Shown: positions 18,051 to 26,599, counted from the first letter of the stretch. The stretch: DNA of 64,000 nucleotides from VXYL01 sp963666465 (GCA_963666465.1 OY762824.1:4464001-4528000), one strand, 5' to 3'. A program made the numbers and translations. Notes: generated by a model not told the origin, from the sequence alone.

Positions 18051-18761
18051 ATGTTGGCGGGCATTCTGCTGGCCGCGGCCGCGGGGGCAGCGGAGTTCCC
18101 GAAATTCACCGGTCGGGTGGTGGACGAGGCCGGCATCCTGCACCCGAACACCGTCCGGGCGCTGTCGCGACAGCTCGAAGCACACGAGAATGCCGGCGGC
18201 AATCAGGTGGTGGTGGCCACCGTCGAGTCCCTGGGCGGCGACAGCATCGAAGGCTATGGCGTCGATCTTGGCCGTGCCTGGGGCATTGGCCAGCAGGGCA
18301 AGGACAACGGCGTCATCCTGCTCGTGGCACCGGCCGAGCGCGACGTGCGCATCGAGGTGGGCTATGGCTTGGAGGGCGACCTGCCGGACGCCATCGCCTC
18401 CGCCATCATCAATGCAGACGTATTGCCCCGGTTTCGCGAGGGCGACTTCGACGGTGGCGTGGCGGCCGGCGTCACAGGCATCATCACCGCGCTCGGCGGC
18501 GAATACGTGGTGCGGGAACCGCCTCGGCGACAGCGCGCGCGCGGCGGCGGCGCCTTCGGCCTCGTCTGGCTGCTGTTGTTGGGCGTGTTCTTCTTCCGTC
18601 GCGGCGGCGGCTTGCTCGGCGGCCTGTTGCTCGGCTCCGTCCTCGGCTCGGTGGCCAGGGATGCGCACGGCTTCGGCGGCGGTGCGGGAGGAGGCTTCGG
18701 CCAGGGCTTTGGCGGCGGAGGCGGCAGCTTCGGCGGTGGCGGAGCGTCTGGCAGTTGGTAG
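18051..18761 (+). CDS. TPM-domain (YgcG-like) membrane protein
   Basis: A 236-residue protein with a TPM_phosphatase (PF04536) domain: GRVVDEAGILHPNTVRALSRQLEAHE, GNQVVVATVESLGG, GYGVDLGRAWGIGQQGKDNGVILLVAP, RDVRIEVGYGLEGDLPDAI. A transmembrane segment (FGLVWLLLLGVFFF) and a Gly-rich tail ending GGGGSFGGGGASGSW follow, as in YgcG/BA42 proteins. It normally follows lemA. The start is odd: ATG 18051 gives a signal-like MLAGILLAAAAGAAE without a basic n-region, and a family B repeat ends just upstream, so the original 5' end may have been replaced. A non-ATG start further up in the repeat would restore arginines. Confidence 0.88.
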   Translation: MLAGILLAAAAGAAEFPKFTGRVVDEAGILHPNTVRALSRQLEAHENAGGNQVVVATVESLGGDSIEGYGVDLGRAWGIGQQGKDNGVILLVAPAERDVRIEVGYGLEGDLPDAIASAIINADVLPRFREGDFDGGVAAGVTGIITALGGEYVVREPPRRQRARGGGAFGLVWLLLLGVFFFRRGGGLLGGLLLGSVLGSVARDAHGFGGGAGGGFGQGFGGGGGSFGGGGASGSW

Positions 18762-18776
18762 ATCGGGCGGAGCTTG

Positions 18777-18872
18777 TCGTGGGAGGAGCGCCGCGAGCGG
18801 CAGCGAAGGAAGAAGGCCAGCAGTTGCGCAGCAACTGCCGACGCGCCCGTTAGGGCGCGCCAGGCAGGTCAC
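18777..18872 (+). repeat. Family B repeat, partial copy
   Basis: Contains GCCGCGAGCGGCAGCGAAGG, the CAGTTGCGCAGCAACTG palindrome and GCGCCCGTTAGGGCGCGC. It is diverged and shorter than the 626-728 copy. It fills the 130-bp gap between the two TPM-domain genes. Confidence 0.65.
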
Positions 18873-18892
18873 AGCGGGCCAAGGAGCAGCGA

Positions 18893-19522
18893 ATGAGTTT
18901 GGTGACAGCGGAGCAGCAGGAGCGCATTGCCGATGCCATCGTCGAGGTGGAGCGACACACGGACGCCGAGCTCGTCACCGTCATCGCCGCGGCGAGTGAC
19001 GACTATCGCTACATCCCGCTGCTGTGGGCGGCGCTGGTGGCCCTCGTGGTGCCGGCAGCGCTCTACTTCACGCCGCTGTATGACCTCGACCCGGCGATGC
19101 TCTTCTGGGCGCAGGCGGGGGTGTTCGTCGTTTTGGCGTTGGCACTGTCGCTGAGCGCCTTCCGCGTGCGCCTGATTCCGCGGGCGGTGCGCGAATGGCG
19201 GGCCTCGAACATGGCCTGCCGGCAGTTTCTGGAACAGGGGCTGCATCACACCGAAGGCGACACCGGGGTGCTCATCTTCGTCAGCGAGGCGGAGCACTTC
19301 GTGGAGATCCTCGTGGACCGCGGCATCAGCGCCCAGGTGGACGACGACGCCTGGCGCGAAATCGTCGCCGACTTCATCGACGACGTGCGCGGCGGGCGGG
19401 TGGAGGCGGGCCTCGTGCGCGCCATCGAGCGTTGCGGCGAAATCCTGGCGCGAACGGTCGCCAAGACGCCGGGCAACACCAACGAACTCGACAACAGGTT
19501 GATCCTGATCGGCTATGAATGA
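18893..19522 (+). CDS. TPM-domain inner-membrane protein
   Basis: A 209-residue protein with AAGGAG 7 bp before ATG 18893. The N-terminus MSLVTAEQQERIADAIVEVERHTDAELVTVIA is the TPM-type start. Two hydrophobic segments (residues about 43-60 and 69-86) follow, then FVSEAEHFVEILVDRGISAQVDDDAWREIVADF and VEAGLVRAIERCGEILA, the C-terminal half of a TPM domain. This matches the small second TPM protein often found after lemA and ygcG. Function unknown. The last codons overlap the methyltransferase gene by 8 bp. Confidence 0.85.
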   Translation: MSLVTAEQQERIADAIVEVERHTDAELVTVIAAASDDYRYIPLLWAALVALVVPAALYFTPLYDLDPAMLFWAQAGVFVVLALALSLSAFRVRLIPRAVREWRASNMACRQFLEQGLHHTEGDTGVLIFVSEAEHFVEILVDRGISAQVDDDAWREIVADFIDDVRGGRVEAGLVRAIERCGEILARTVAKTPGNTNELDNRLILIGYE

Positions 19523-20606
19523 CCAAGCGCAAGCGGGACAGCGCCCGCAACTGGACCGCGACCGACTCGAAGCCTTCATCAAGCAGATCGGCACCCAGGT
19601 GGCGGCGGGCTTCAACTGCTCGCTTTCCCACCTTGGCGATCGACTCGGCCTCTACGGCGCCATCGCCGAAGTCGGGCCTGTCAACAGCGAAGAACTCGCC
19701 GAACGCACCGGCCTGCACGAGCGTTGGCTGCGCGAGTGGCTGCGGCATCAGGCTTGCGTGCGGCAGTTGGAACACGAAGACGGTCGCTTCTCGCTTTCGC
19801 CGGAGGCGGCGGCGGTGCTGGCCGAGGAAGGGCACCCGTTCTTCTTCGCCAGCGGCTTCGGTGCGGTGGTGGCCACCTATCCGTCGCTGCCGAAAATGCC
19901 GGAAGTGTTCGAGACCGGCATCGGCCTCACCTACGACGCCCATGGCGCGGCCTGTGCCTGCGGCATCGAGCGCATGTCCTCGTTCGTGCAGAAGCATGAG
20001 CTGGTGCCGAAGATCCTGCCGCAGCTTGATGGCATGGTGGAGCGGCTTGAGGCCGGTGCGACGGTGGCCGACGTGGGCTGCGGCGCGGGAACGGCCACGG
20101 TGGCGATGGCCGAGGCGTTCCCGAATTCAACCTTCGTCGGCTACGACACCTCGCGCCATGCGCTCGATCGCGCGAGCGCGAACTGCACGCACAGCGCTGC
20201 GACCAACGTGCGCGCCGCCAACCCCGACGAGGAACCGATGGGCAAGGGCGAGTTCGACTTCGTCACCACCTTCGACGTGGTGCATGACACGCCCTATCCG
20301 GACCGGCTCATCGCCGCGGTCTTCGAGGCCCTCAAACCCGACGGCGCATGGCTTTGCGCCGACATCAACAGCTTCCCCACCTTCGAGCAAAACCTCGCGG
20401 AACACCCCAACGCGGCAATGCTCTACGGCTTTTCCGTGTTGGTGTGCATGTCCGCAAGCCTCTCCACCCCCGATGGCGCCGGCCTCGGCACCCTGGGCTT
20501 CAACGAACAGGTGGCTCGCGAAATGACATCCGCCGCCGGCTTCCAGCACTTCTCTGTCCTCGAATACGGCAACGCCATCAACAGCTACTACGACATCCGG
20601 CCTTGA
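19515..20606 (+). CDS. Class I SAM-dependent methyltransferase with winged-helix N-terminus
   Basis: A 363-residue protein. Residues about 15-100 look like a dimerisation/winged-helix domain (LGDRLGLYGAIAEVGPVNSEELAERTGLHERWLREWL) as in O-methyltransferase-like and Rv2258c-type proteins. The SAM-binding domain has motif I VADVGCGAGTATVAMAEAFP, acidic FVGYDTS, and FDFVTTFDVVHDTPYPDRLIAAVFEALKPDGAWL. The substrate cannot be inferred. Its start overlaps the preceding TPM gene by 8 bp, so the two are likely translationally coupled even though the functions look unrelated. The FNCSLSHLGDRLGLY segment is characteristic of this subfamily. Confidence 0.85.
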   Translation: MNDQAQAGQRPQLDRDRLEAFIKQIGTQVAAGFNCSLSHLGDRLGLYGAIAEVGPVNSEELAERTGLHERWLREWLRHQACVRQLEHEDGRFSLSPEAAAVLAEEGHPFFFASGFGAVVATYPSLPKMPEVFETGIGLTYDAHGAACACGIERMSSFVQKHELVPKILPQLDGMVERLEAGATVADVGCGAGTATVAMAEAFPNSTFVGYDTSRHALDRASANCTHSAATNVRAANPDEEPMGKGEFDFVTTFDVVHDTPYPDRLIAAVFEALKPDGAWLCADINSFPTFEQNLAEHPNAAMLYGFSVLVCMSASLSTPDGAGLGTLGFNEQVAREMTSAAGFQHFSVLEYGNAINSYYDIRP

Positions 20607-20644
20607 GCGGATAGGGTCCGGCAGTAGCGCATACGCGCAGAAGG

Positions 20645-21156
20645 CTATGCGAAGTCCAGGACGAGGTCAGTCCCAAGCTGGATGCGCGCGACATTGCAGG
20701 CCACGTCAAGGCGTTTTTCGCACTGCAGTCGAGACAAGTTGGTGTCAACCCACCAGCCGCTGCACAGACGCTCTGCGAAGTCACCCGCAAGGTCAGGACT
20801 CTTCAGGTACAAGTCCTCTTTCCTTCGAGCGACGATCCTCCTAGCCGGAGTGGTTTCCTGTGCAAGCTTGTCGAGGAACCCGGAGTCCAACTCCGCCAGC
20901 TTTCGAAGGCAGCCGAGGTAGGCGTCCTTAAGGCTTGCATGCTCTTCCCTTTCGCCTCGCAGTTCGAACCCAAACACACCCGTGCGCCGCGTCCTCGTCG
21001 GTACGCGGTGAGGCGCCAGATCCTTCCGCTGCTGAATGACCTCCATACCAAGATGCTCCGCAAGATCTCGTTTTGCGTTTGCTCAAAGGTGGTGCGGTGC
21101 GCCTCAATGGCCTTGTGGACCTCAAGATCAATGTCGATCGTCGTGAACTCATCCAC
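20645..21156 (-). pseudogene. Small regulator-like gene with a -1 frameshift
   Basis: A GTG at 21156, after AAGGAGAAGG, opens MDEFTTIDIDLEVHKAIEAHR...NEILRSIL, which resembles the N-terminal ribbon-helix-helix type oligomerisation segment of SeqA-like proteins. The protein-like sequence then continues in another frame: GMEVIQQRKDLAPH, FGFELRGEREEHASLKDAYLGCLRKLAE, ARRKEDLYLKSPDLAGDFAERLCSGWWVDTNLSR, ending at 20645. Restoring one G near 21048 would join LRSIL to GMEV and give about 170 residues. The C-terminal part has no family that I recognise. It could be a genuine frameshift mutation or a homopolymer sequencing error. Confidence 0.6.
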
Positions 21157-21235
21157 GCCCTTCTCCTTAAGGAAATTACGAGTTCCTTACGTTTAAGGGG
21201 CGTTGCTTAAGCCTGTCAAGAGTCGGTCTTGGCCT

Positions 21236-22330
21236 TTAGCCCTCCGCTGCGGCCCTCCCTTCGTAGCGGGCGGTCTTGATCGCGTAGTCGAAGCTGTCGA
21301 TGCCGGTGTCCGCGCGCATGGATGTAGTGGACGCTTGCGTGCCGGGATCCAACGGGATGCCGGTGGCGTCCGCCACTCGGGTGACGCCGTTGAAGCCGGC
21401 GGCCACAGTCAAGGCATCGACCATCGCCTGTTGCCCCATCGCGGCGGCGGCTTTGTCGCGGATGGCTGCCAGCGCTTCCCAGCGGCTGCCGACAGCGGCT
21501 TCCGTCAGGGCGCGCAAATGGCCGGAGTGCTCGACGCCGGAGTCGGAGCCCTCTTCGTTCACCGCGTTCAGGTTGAAGTGCCGGTTCTCTCGCTGGCCGC
21601 TCGCCCGGAGCAGCATGGTGTGCGAGGTGGTTCAGTAGAAACACTCGTTGAGGGCAGAGACGCGGGAGGCGATGAACTCGGCCTGGGGCTGCGACACCGC
21701 GAGCGGAATGTCGCGCAAAGCGTAGTGGCCGCGGAAGGCGGTGAAGAAGAGCTGCACGGCGGCTGGCACCGAGCCCATTGAGCGGGCGATGTTGGGTGAA
21801 CCCGGCAGGCCCGTGTCGCTCACGTTGCGGTCGGAAACGCGGGTGATGGGTACCCAAGCGCCTTCGTCCACCACGTCCGGCGGCGGCTGCCCGGTGGGAT
21901 CACCGGGTTCTGGTTCCGGCAGGTCGGGCAGCGGCAAGCCGAGCGAAGCGTGCATGGTGTCCACAATCACGGAGGCGTTGACGACGCTTACGGCCTCGAT
22001 GTAGCGCTCGCGGGAAATGCCCATGGCGATCACGCCGGCAAAGACACTGCGCGTATAGCGGGCCGGATCGGTGCGGAGCCGGTGGATCATGTCGATGAGC
22101 GACGCTGGCAAGTCGGAAACGGAGTCGTGCGTGCCCTGTACGGCAAACGGCGACAGCGCCTCCTTGCGGCGTCGGCAAAGATCGCAGTACATCGCCGCCC
22201 GCGCCTCCGCCACCATCTCCACACGCTCGGCGGCGGTCCAGAACGGCCCAGACGACGCGATCATCCGCCAAGCCTCGCCGTGGCGTTCCACCACGGCTGC
22301 GCTGAGTGGGTAGCGCGTGTCGTCGTACAT
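21236..22330 (-). CDS. CMD/AhpD-like protein with an in-frame TGA at a CxxC position (candidate selenoprotein)
   Basis: From ATG 22330 (AGGGGAGGGA upstream) the frame runs 232 codons to TGA (21634-21632) and continues in frame for 131 more to TAA at 21236. Two carboxymuconolactone-decarboxylase-like halves are visible. The first has YCDLCRRRKEAL. The second reads SALNECFY-[TGA]-TTSHTMLLRASGQ, where AhpD/CMD proteins have CxxC followed by a His. TGA therefore sits where the second cysteine is expected, giving CxxU. A 7-bp stem with a 5-nt loop begins 17 nt after the TGA (separate entry). CMD/AhpD-like CxxU selenoproteins are known from marine metagenomes. Without recoding, the 232-aa product lacks the second redox motif. 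A Cys-to-stop mutation or an assembly error is the alternative. Confidence 0.7.
21596..21614 (-). promoter_or_regulatory. Candidate bacterial SECIS-like hairpin after the TGA
   Basis: On the coding (minus) strand, GCTGCTC and GAGCGGC form a 7-bp stem (one G-U pair) closing the loop CGGGC. The apical loop begins 24 nt after the TGA. Bacterial SECIS elements lie immediately 3' of the UGA, with a small G-containing apical loop roughly 16-37 nt away, so geometry fits. This is a by-eye fold in GC-rich DNA, where chance stems are common. Confidence 0.35.
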
Positions 22331-22411
22331 GGCGTCCCTCCCCTTTCCAATCCGCCCATCATGCGCCGCTGTGGGCGTCGCAACAAGCTCCCGTCAAGGG
22401 CTATCTGTCGG

Positions 22412-22509
22412 GTCCTAGCGCCACAAGAACCGTTGCCTTCGGACAACGCTTCTTGCCCCAGCCCAAGCCGTCCTATCACCCTTTCGAACTTTGCCGAGAC
22501 GGCAAAGTC
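22412..22509 (+). repeat. Family D dispersed repeat (copy 1)
   Basis: Starts CCTAGCGCCACAAGAACCGT and includes CGGACAACGCTTCTTGCCCC and GCCCAAGCCGTCCTATCACC, ending with the small inverted repeat around TTTGCCGAGACGGCAAA. A near-identical copy lies at 23649-23762. The two flank the LLM monooxygenase gene in direct orientation. Confidence 0.75.
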
Positions 22510-22637
22510 CGACAGGCTGCTAGCGCGCTCTACGAGCGCGTTGGCAGTTGCTTCGCAACTGCTGGCCTACGGGTTCGCTTGCGCTCACCACTCCGGCTAT
22601 GAGCCTGCGCCGTCTTCTACGGCGCAGGCTCATAGGC
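22510..22637 (-). repeat. Family B dispersed repeat, inverted copy
   Basis: Reverse-complement form of the B unit: CTAGCGCGCTCTACGAGCGCG, then GGCAGTTGCTTCGCAACTGC, GGGTTCGCTTGCGCTCACC, and a terminal GAGCCTGCGCCGTCTTCTAC-GGCGCAGGCTC hairpin. It is joined directly to the family D copy. Confidence 0.7.
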
Positions 22638-22685
22638 GGCCCGATCAATGCTACGGTTGCACTTGCACCAAGAGGGGATACCGCC

Positions 22686-23525
22686 ATGCAGATCGGGACA
22701 TTCATCTTCGCCACTGGCTACGCAATGCGCATCGACGAACTTGCGCGGGAAGTGGAGGCGCGCGGCTTCGAGTCGCTGTTCGTGCCGGAGCACACACACA
22801 TTCCGACCAGCAGGCGGAGCCCCTGGCCCGGCGGCGCCGACTTGCCGAAGGAGTATTGGCACACCCTCGACCCCTACGTCTCCCTCATGGCCGCAGCGGC
22901 CGCCACCACGACGCTGCGCGTCGGCACCGGCATCACGCTGCTCACCGAGCGCGACCCCATCGTCACCGCCAAGGAGATTGCGAGCCTGGACCTCCTCTCG
23001 AACGGCCGCGTCGAGATCGGCATCGGCGCTGGCTGGAACGCCGAAGAAATGGAAAACCACGGCACCGAGTTCGCCAAGCGCTTTCGCGTGATGAGCGAGC
23101 GCGCCAAGGCGATGAAGACGCTCTGGAGCGAGGAAGAGCCAGAGTTCCACGGCGAATTCGTGGACTTCGACCCGGTGTGGTCCTTCCCCAAGCCCGTGCA
23201 GCAGCCGAATCCGCCCATCCTCATCGGCGGCGAATCCATCCACACCCTGCGCCGGGTGGTCGAATACGGCGACGGCTGGTTCCCGCGCGCCAGGGGAGGC
23301 TTCGACGCTGCCGCCAATGTCGCCCGCCTGCGCGCTGTGGCGGACGAGGCAGGACGCGACATGAGCACCCTGTCCATCACCATCTTCGGCGCTCCGCCCG
23401 ACGCGGCGGAACTGGCCCGCTACCGCGAAGCCGGCATCACCCGAGCGGTGCTCGCCCTGCCATCGGCTCCCGCCGATACGCTGCTCCCCCTCTTGGACCG
23501 CAGAGCCACCCTCCTGTCGGCTTAA
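22686..23525 (+). CDS. LLM-class (luciferase-like) flavin-dependent oxidoreductase
   Basis: A 279-residue TIM-barrel protein, ATG 22686 with AGAGGGG upstream. The start QIGTFIFATGYAMRIDELAREVEARGFESLFVPEHTHIP, then LRVGTGITLLTERDPIVTAKEIASLDLLSNGR and VEIGIGAGWNAEEMENHG are typical of the TIGR03619-like F420- or FMN-dependent LLM family. LIGGESIHTLRRVVEYGDGWFP closes the barrel. The cofactor (F420 or FMN) cannot be decided from sequence by eye. It lies between two family D repeats and faces the same way as the aldo/keto reductase gene. Confidence 0.88.
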   Translation: MQIGTFIFATGYAMRIDELAREVEARGFESLFVPEHTHIPTSRRSPWPGGADLPKEYWHTLDPYVSLMAAAAATTTLRVGTGITLLTERDPIVTAKEIASLDLLSNGRVEIGIGAGWNAEEMENHGTEFAKRFRVMSERAKAMKTLWSEEEPEFHGEFVDFDPVWSFPKPVQQPNPPILIGGESIHTLRRVVEYGDGWFPRARGGFDAAANVARLRAVADEAGRDMSTLSITIFGAPPDAAELARYREAGITRAVLALPSAPADTLLPLLDRRATLLSA

Positions 23526-23648
23526 GCGAAGGAGTCTTTGGCACGGGCGAGGCAGGCCTCTCCCGTACAGGCGGGACGCATGCGCCGCCCGCACGGGACT
23601 GCCCTATCGGACACAAGAGCACAAGAGGCCGATGTTGCTTTCCGTGGC

Positions 23649-23762
23649 TCTGCTAGCGCCACAAGAACCGTTGCCCTCGGACAACGCTTCTTGCCCCAGC
23701 CCAAGCCGTCCTATCACCTTGTCGGACTTCGCCGAGACGGCGAAGTCCGACAAGGTGATAGG
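23649..23762 (+). repeat. Family D dispersed repeat (copy 2)
   Basis: Near-identical to 22412-22509. It ends in a perfect hairpin TATCACCTTGTCGGACTTCG-CCGAGACGG-CGAAGTCCGACAAGGTGATA, with a 20-base arm, at about 23711-23759. The hairpin is much stronger than in copy 1, where the arms have diverged. Confidence 0.8.
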
Positions 23763-23800
23763 ATGCGCCCGCCCCAAATGGCGAGCGGAAGGGACAATCC

Positions 23801-24832
23801 ATGCTGAAGGCCGTGCAACTCGGCGACAACGCCGGCATCAAGGTGTCGGAGCTTTGCCTCGGCACCATGAATTTCGGTAAACCCGGCCGCGGCCACCAGG
23901 GCGACTGGACGCTCGGCACGGACGAGGCCCGCCCCATCTTCAAGGCCGCCATCGACAATGGCCTTTTCTACTTCGACTGCGCCGACACCTACGGCGTCGG
24001 TGCCTGCGAGAAGGTGGTGGGTGGCCTGCTGCGCGAACTCTTGCCGCGCGACGAATACGTGCTTGCCACCAAGGTTGCCATGCCCATGGGCCGCGGGCCG
24101 AACCAGAGCGGCCTGTCCCGCAAGCACATCATGGAGGGCGTGGACGCGAGCCTTGCGCGCCTCGGCCTCGACTACATCGACCACCTCGTGATCCACCGCC
24201 ATCCCCAAGGCGTGCCGGGGCATCAAGACACGCCCATCGAGGAGACGATGGAGGCCCTGCACGACGTGGTGAAGGCCGGCAAGGTGCTCTACCTCGGCGC
24301 CTCTTCCATGTTCGCCTGGCAGTTCACAGAGCTGCAGATGCTCGCGGCAGCCAACGGCTGGACGCGCTTCGTCTCCATGCAGAACCACTACAATCTCGTC
24401 TATCGCGAGGAAGAGCGCGAAATGAATCCCTACTGCGCCCGCACCGGCATCGCCCTCACGCCGTGGTCGCCGCTAGCGCGAGGAATCCTCACGGGCTCAT
24501 ACCGCGGCGGCTTCGACTCCGGTTCCACCAGCCGTTCCCAGGGCCGCGACCGTGCCCGCACGGAGGGCCTCTATCGGGGCGAGAACGTCTTCGCCATCGC
24601 CGACCGCGTGGTGGAGGTGGCGGAACGCCTCGGCCACACCTCGGCGCAGATCGCCCTCGCATGGCTGCTGAACAAGCCCGAGATCACGTCGCCCGTAGTA
24701 GGTGTGTCGAAGGTGAGTCAGGTGGAGCAGCTGGTGGCGGCGGCCGAGATCGAGCTTGAAGATTCCGACATGGCTTACCTCGAAGAGCTTTACCGGCCGG
24801 TGGAAAACCTGCTCTCCATCGGCTATTCGTGA
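23801..24832 (+). CDS. Aldo/keto reductase (YajO/Tas-type)
   Basis: A 343-residue NADPH-dependent oxidoreductase. GGAAGGGA precedes ATG 23801. Family features: VSELCLGTMNFG, FDCADTYGVGACEKVVGGLL with catalytic Asp and Tyr, DEYVLATKV with catalytic Lys, LGLDYIDHLVIHR with the catalytic His, GKVLYLGASSMFAWQ, FVSMQNHYNLVYREEEREM, TPWSPLARGILTG and SAQIALAWLLNKPEITSPVVG. It is closest in feel to the YajO-like AKR group. The physiological substrate is unknown. It follows a strong family D hairpin and probably has its own promoter. Confidence 0.92.
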   Translation: MLKAVQLGDNAGIKVSELCLGTMNFGKPGRGHQGDWTLGTDEARPIFKAAIDNGLFYFDCADTYGVGACEKVVGGLLRELLPRDEYVLATKVAMPMGRGPNQSGLSRKHIMEGVDASLARLGLDYIDHLVIHRHPQGVPGHQDTPIEETMEALHDVVKAGKVLYLGASSMFAWQFTELQMLAAANGWTRFVSMQNHYNLVYREEEREMNPYCARTGIALTPWSPLARGILTGSYRGGFDSGSTSRSQGRDRARTEGLYRGENVFAIADRVVEVAERLGHTSAQIALAWLLNKPEITSPVVGVSKVSQVEQLVAAAEIELEDSDMAYLEELYRPVENLLSIGYS

Positions 24833-24997
24833 TCCTGCCCTGACCGAACAGGCAAGCTCGGAGCAAACGCAAATGAAGCATGTCCGGCGAATTCTGGCTG
24901 CAGCCTTCGCCTTCAGCAAACCTTCGCGCTCGCAGGCGGCCTCGTCTGCACCCTTGCTGGGCAGCAAGGGCACCCCGATCGACGACCGCATCATCAC

Positions 24998-25049
24998 CTG
25001 TGTGTGCAACCTGTGTGTGCAACCTGTGTGTGCAACCTGTGTGTGCAAG
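24998..25049 (+). repeat. 13-bp tandem repeat, 4 units
   Basis: Four consecutive copies of CTGTGTGTGCAAC (the last ends in G) in the gap between the aldo/keto reductase gene and the small exported protein gene, about 80 bp upstream of the latter's ATG. A frame open through the repeat is not a convincing gene. Confidence 0.9.
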
Positions 25050-25128
25050 AGTGGGCGAGGCATATCTGCCGGCAACTGGTAGCCAGTTCATCTTGGGCCA
25101 CACATCTGAATCACCTCCGGAGCAAGCG

Positions 25129-25488
25129 ATGCAAAAGACCCGACTGTTCCTCGCAACGGCCCTCGCACTCATCGGTGCCGTCGCCCTGGCGGACGGCTTG
25201 GTGGGAACGTGGACCCTCAGCGGCGAAGGCCGCAACGGCCCCACGTCGTCTGAATTGACGGTGATGAAAGCCGACGGCGCACTCACCGGCTCGATCACCG
25301 GCGAACGCGGCAGCGCGCAATTGAAGTCCATCACCACGGACGGAGACGGCTTCTCGTTCGTCGCCGTCATGGAAACCCGCATGGGCGACTTCGAACTCAC
25401 CTACAGCGGCACGGTGTCAGGCGACACCCTAACGGCCAGCGTCGAAACCCCCATGGGCAGCCGCCCCGTCACCGGAGTGCGCAAATAG
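25129..25488 (+). CDS. Small exported protein
   Basis: A 119-residue protein, ATG 25129 with CCGGAG upstream. The signal peptide MQKTRLFLATALALIGAVALA is followed by DGLVGTWTLSGEGRNGPTSSELTV, GALTGSITGERGSAQLKSI and FELTYSGTVSGDTLTASVETPMG. The pattern of short beta strands resembles a lipocalin-like or DUF4488-like stress barrel, as in small periplasmic proteins of unknown role. No catalytic motif is visible. Confidence 0.75.
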   Translation: MQKTRLFLATALALIGAVALADGLVGTWTLSGEGRNGPTSSELTVMKADGALTGSITGERGSAQLKSITTDGDGFSFVAVMETRMGDFELTYSGTVSGDTLTASVETPMGSRPVTGVRK

Positions 25489-25699
25489 TCTTGCGCTTCC
25501 ATCGCACCGCACGCTTCTGGCGATGCCCCTGCCCCCAGCAGGGCCAAAGCTGCTGCGCGGAATGCAGCTGGTCCGACAAGGTCAGGCAGACCGCGTGCCT
25601 GCGCATCTCCACCGGATCATGACAGGCGGCTACGCCTCTGACCTCGTGACGTCCTAATCAGCTTCGGACCGGCACGGCCTCGACTGCGAGGGGCTTGAG

Positions 25700-26458
25700 T
25701 CAGTACTCCGCCACCGTGTTCTCGAAGGTGAAGCCGCCTGCTGGCATGTTGAGGCGGTGGCGGGCGCCTTGCGCATCGGGGTTCCAGTCGTCGTAGCCGG
25801 CGTCGCCGGACCACATGGCCACGCGGACACCGTTGGCGCGCTTGGCGACGCGGGTTTGGTAGATGCGGGGCTTGCCGGCGTCGAAGTGGCGCAGCAGGGT
25901 AGCAACCGGGCTGTAGCGGGACAGGTGGTAGAGGGTGACCCAGGTGGGGGGCACGAGGTCGATTTCGCCTTCGGCGTGCCTGGCGAGGGCGTCGGCGGGG
26001 CGAATCCAGCGATGGTCTTCGATTTCGCCGCTGTCGATGCTGATGGCGTCGTCGCCGGCGCGGGCAGCGAAGAACCAGGTGGCGAAGCGCTTGGGCGTGC
26101 TGGGCGGCGGCGTCCAGTGGGCGAACCAGACGAAGTCCTGCGGGTCGAGATCGACGCCAGCTTCCTCCTGCGCCTCCCGGGCGGCGGCGTTGCGGGCGCC
26201 GACATCCTTGTTGCCGTCTTCCGGGTAGTCCTCGGCGTCGATGCGGCCGCCGGGGAACACCCACATGCCGCCGAAGGCGATGCGCGAGTTCTTGCGCAGC
26301 ATCAGCACCTCCGGCCCCTCGTCGGTGTCGCGCAGGAGCACGACGGTGGCCGCCGGCACGGCCGGGGCCGCGTTCTTGATGGCGGCGGGATTGTCCACGT
26401 CGCCGTACATGTCGTTCTTGTGCTTGTCCGTCAGGGTTTCGGTGCCGATGTCCGCCAT
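25700..26458 (-). CDS. NUDIX hydrolase (NUDT7/19-like)
   Basis: A 252-residue hydrolase from ATG 26458. The N-terminal strand PAATVVLLRDTDEGPEVLMLRKN leads to a Nudix box with an insertion: GGRIDAEDYPEDGNKD...AAAREAQEEAGVDL, the form found in the peroxisomal-type CoA diphosphatase NUDT7/NUDT19 subgroup. VWFAHWTPPPSTPKRFATWFF and the C-terminal FTFENTVAEY are also typical of this subgroup. The likely activity is hydrolysis of CoA or acyl-CoA derivatives, an inference consistent with the acyl-CoA dehydrogenase gene nearby. It is divergent from the nitronate monooxygenase gene across a repeat-filled 410-bp gap. The 25489-25699 stretch downstream shows nothing. Confidence 0.88.
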   Translation of the reverse strand: MADIGTETLTDKHKNDMYGDVDNPAAIKNAAPAVPAATVVLLRDTDEGPEVLMLRKNSRIAFGGMWVFPGGRIDAEDYPEDGNKDVGARNAAAREAQEEAGVDLDPQDFVWFAHWTPPPSTPKRFATWFFAARAGDDAISIDSGEIEDHRWIRPADALARHAEGEIDLVPPTWVTLYHLSRYSPVATLLRHFDAGKPRIYQTRVAKRANGVRVAMWSGDAGYDDWNPDAQGARHRLNMPAGGFTFENTVAEY

Positions 26459-26599
26459 GAAGTCCTCTTTAGCTCGTGCGAGGTGTGGGTTGCTTGGCCG
26501 CGATTGGCAGGTAGTGTATCCGTCTGAAATTCACGGATACACCACCGATTGGCGGGCAGTGTCTCACTTTGGCTTGTGCAGTGCCTGGCGCCGTCCTCC

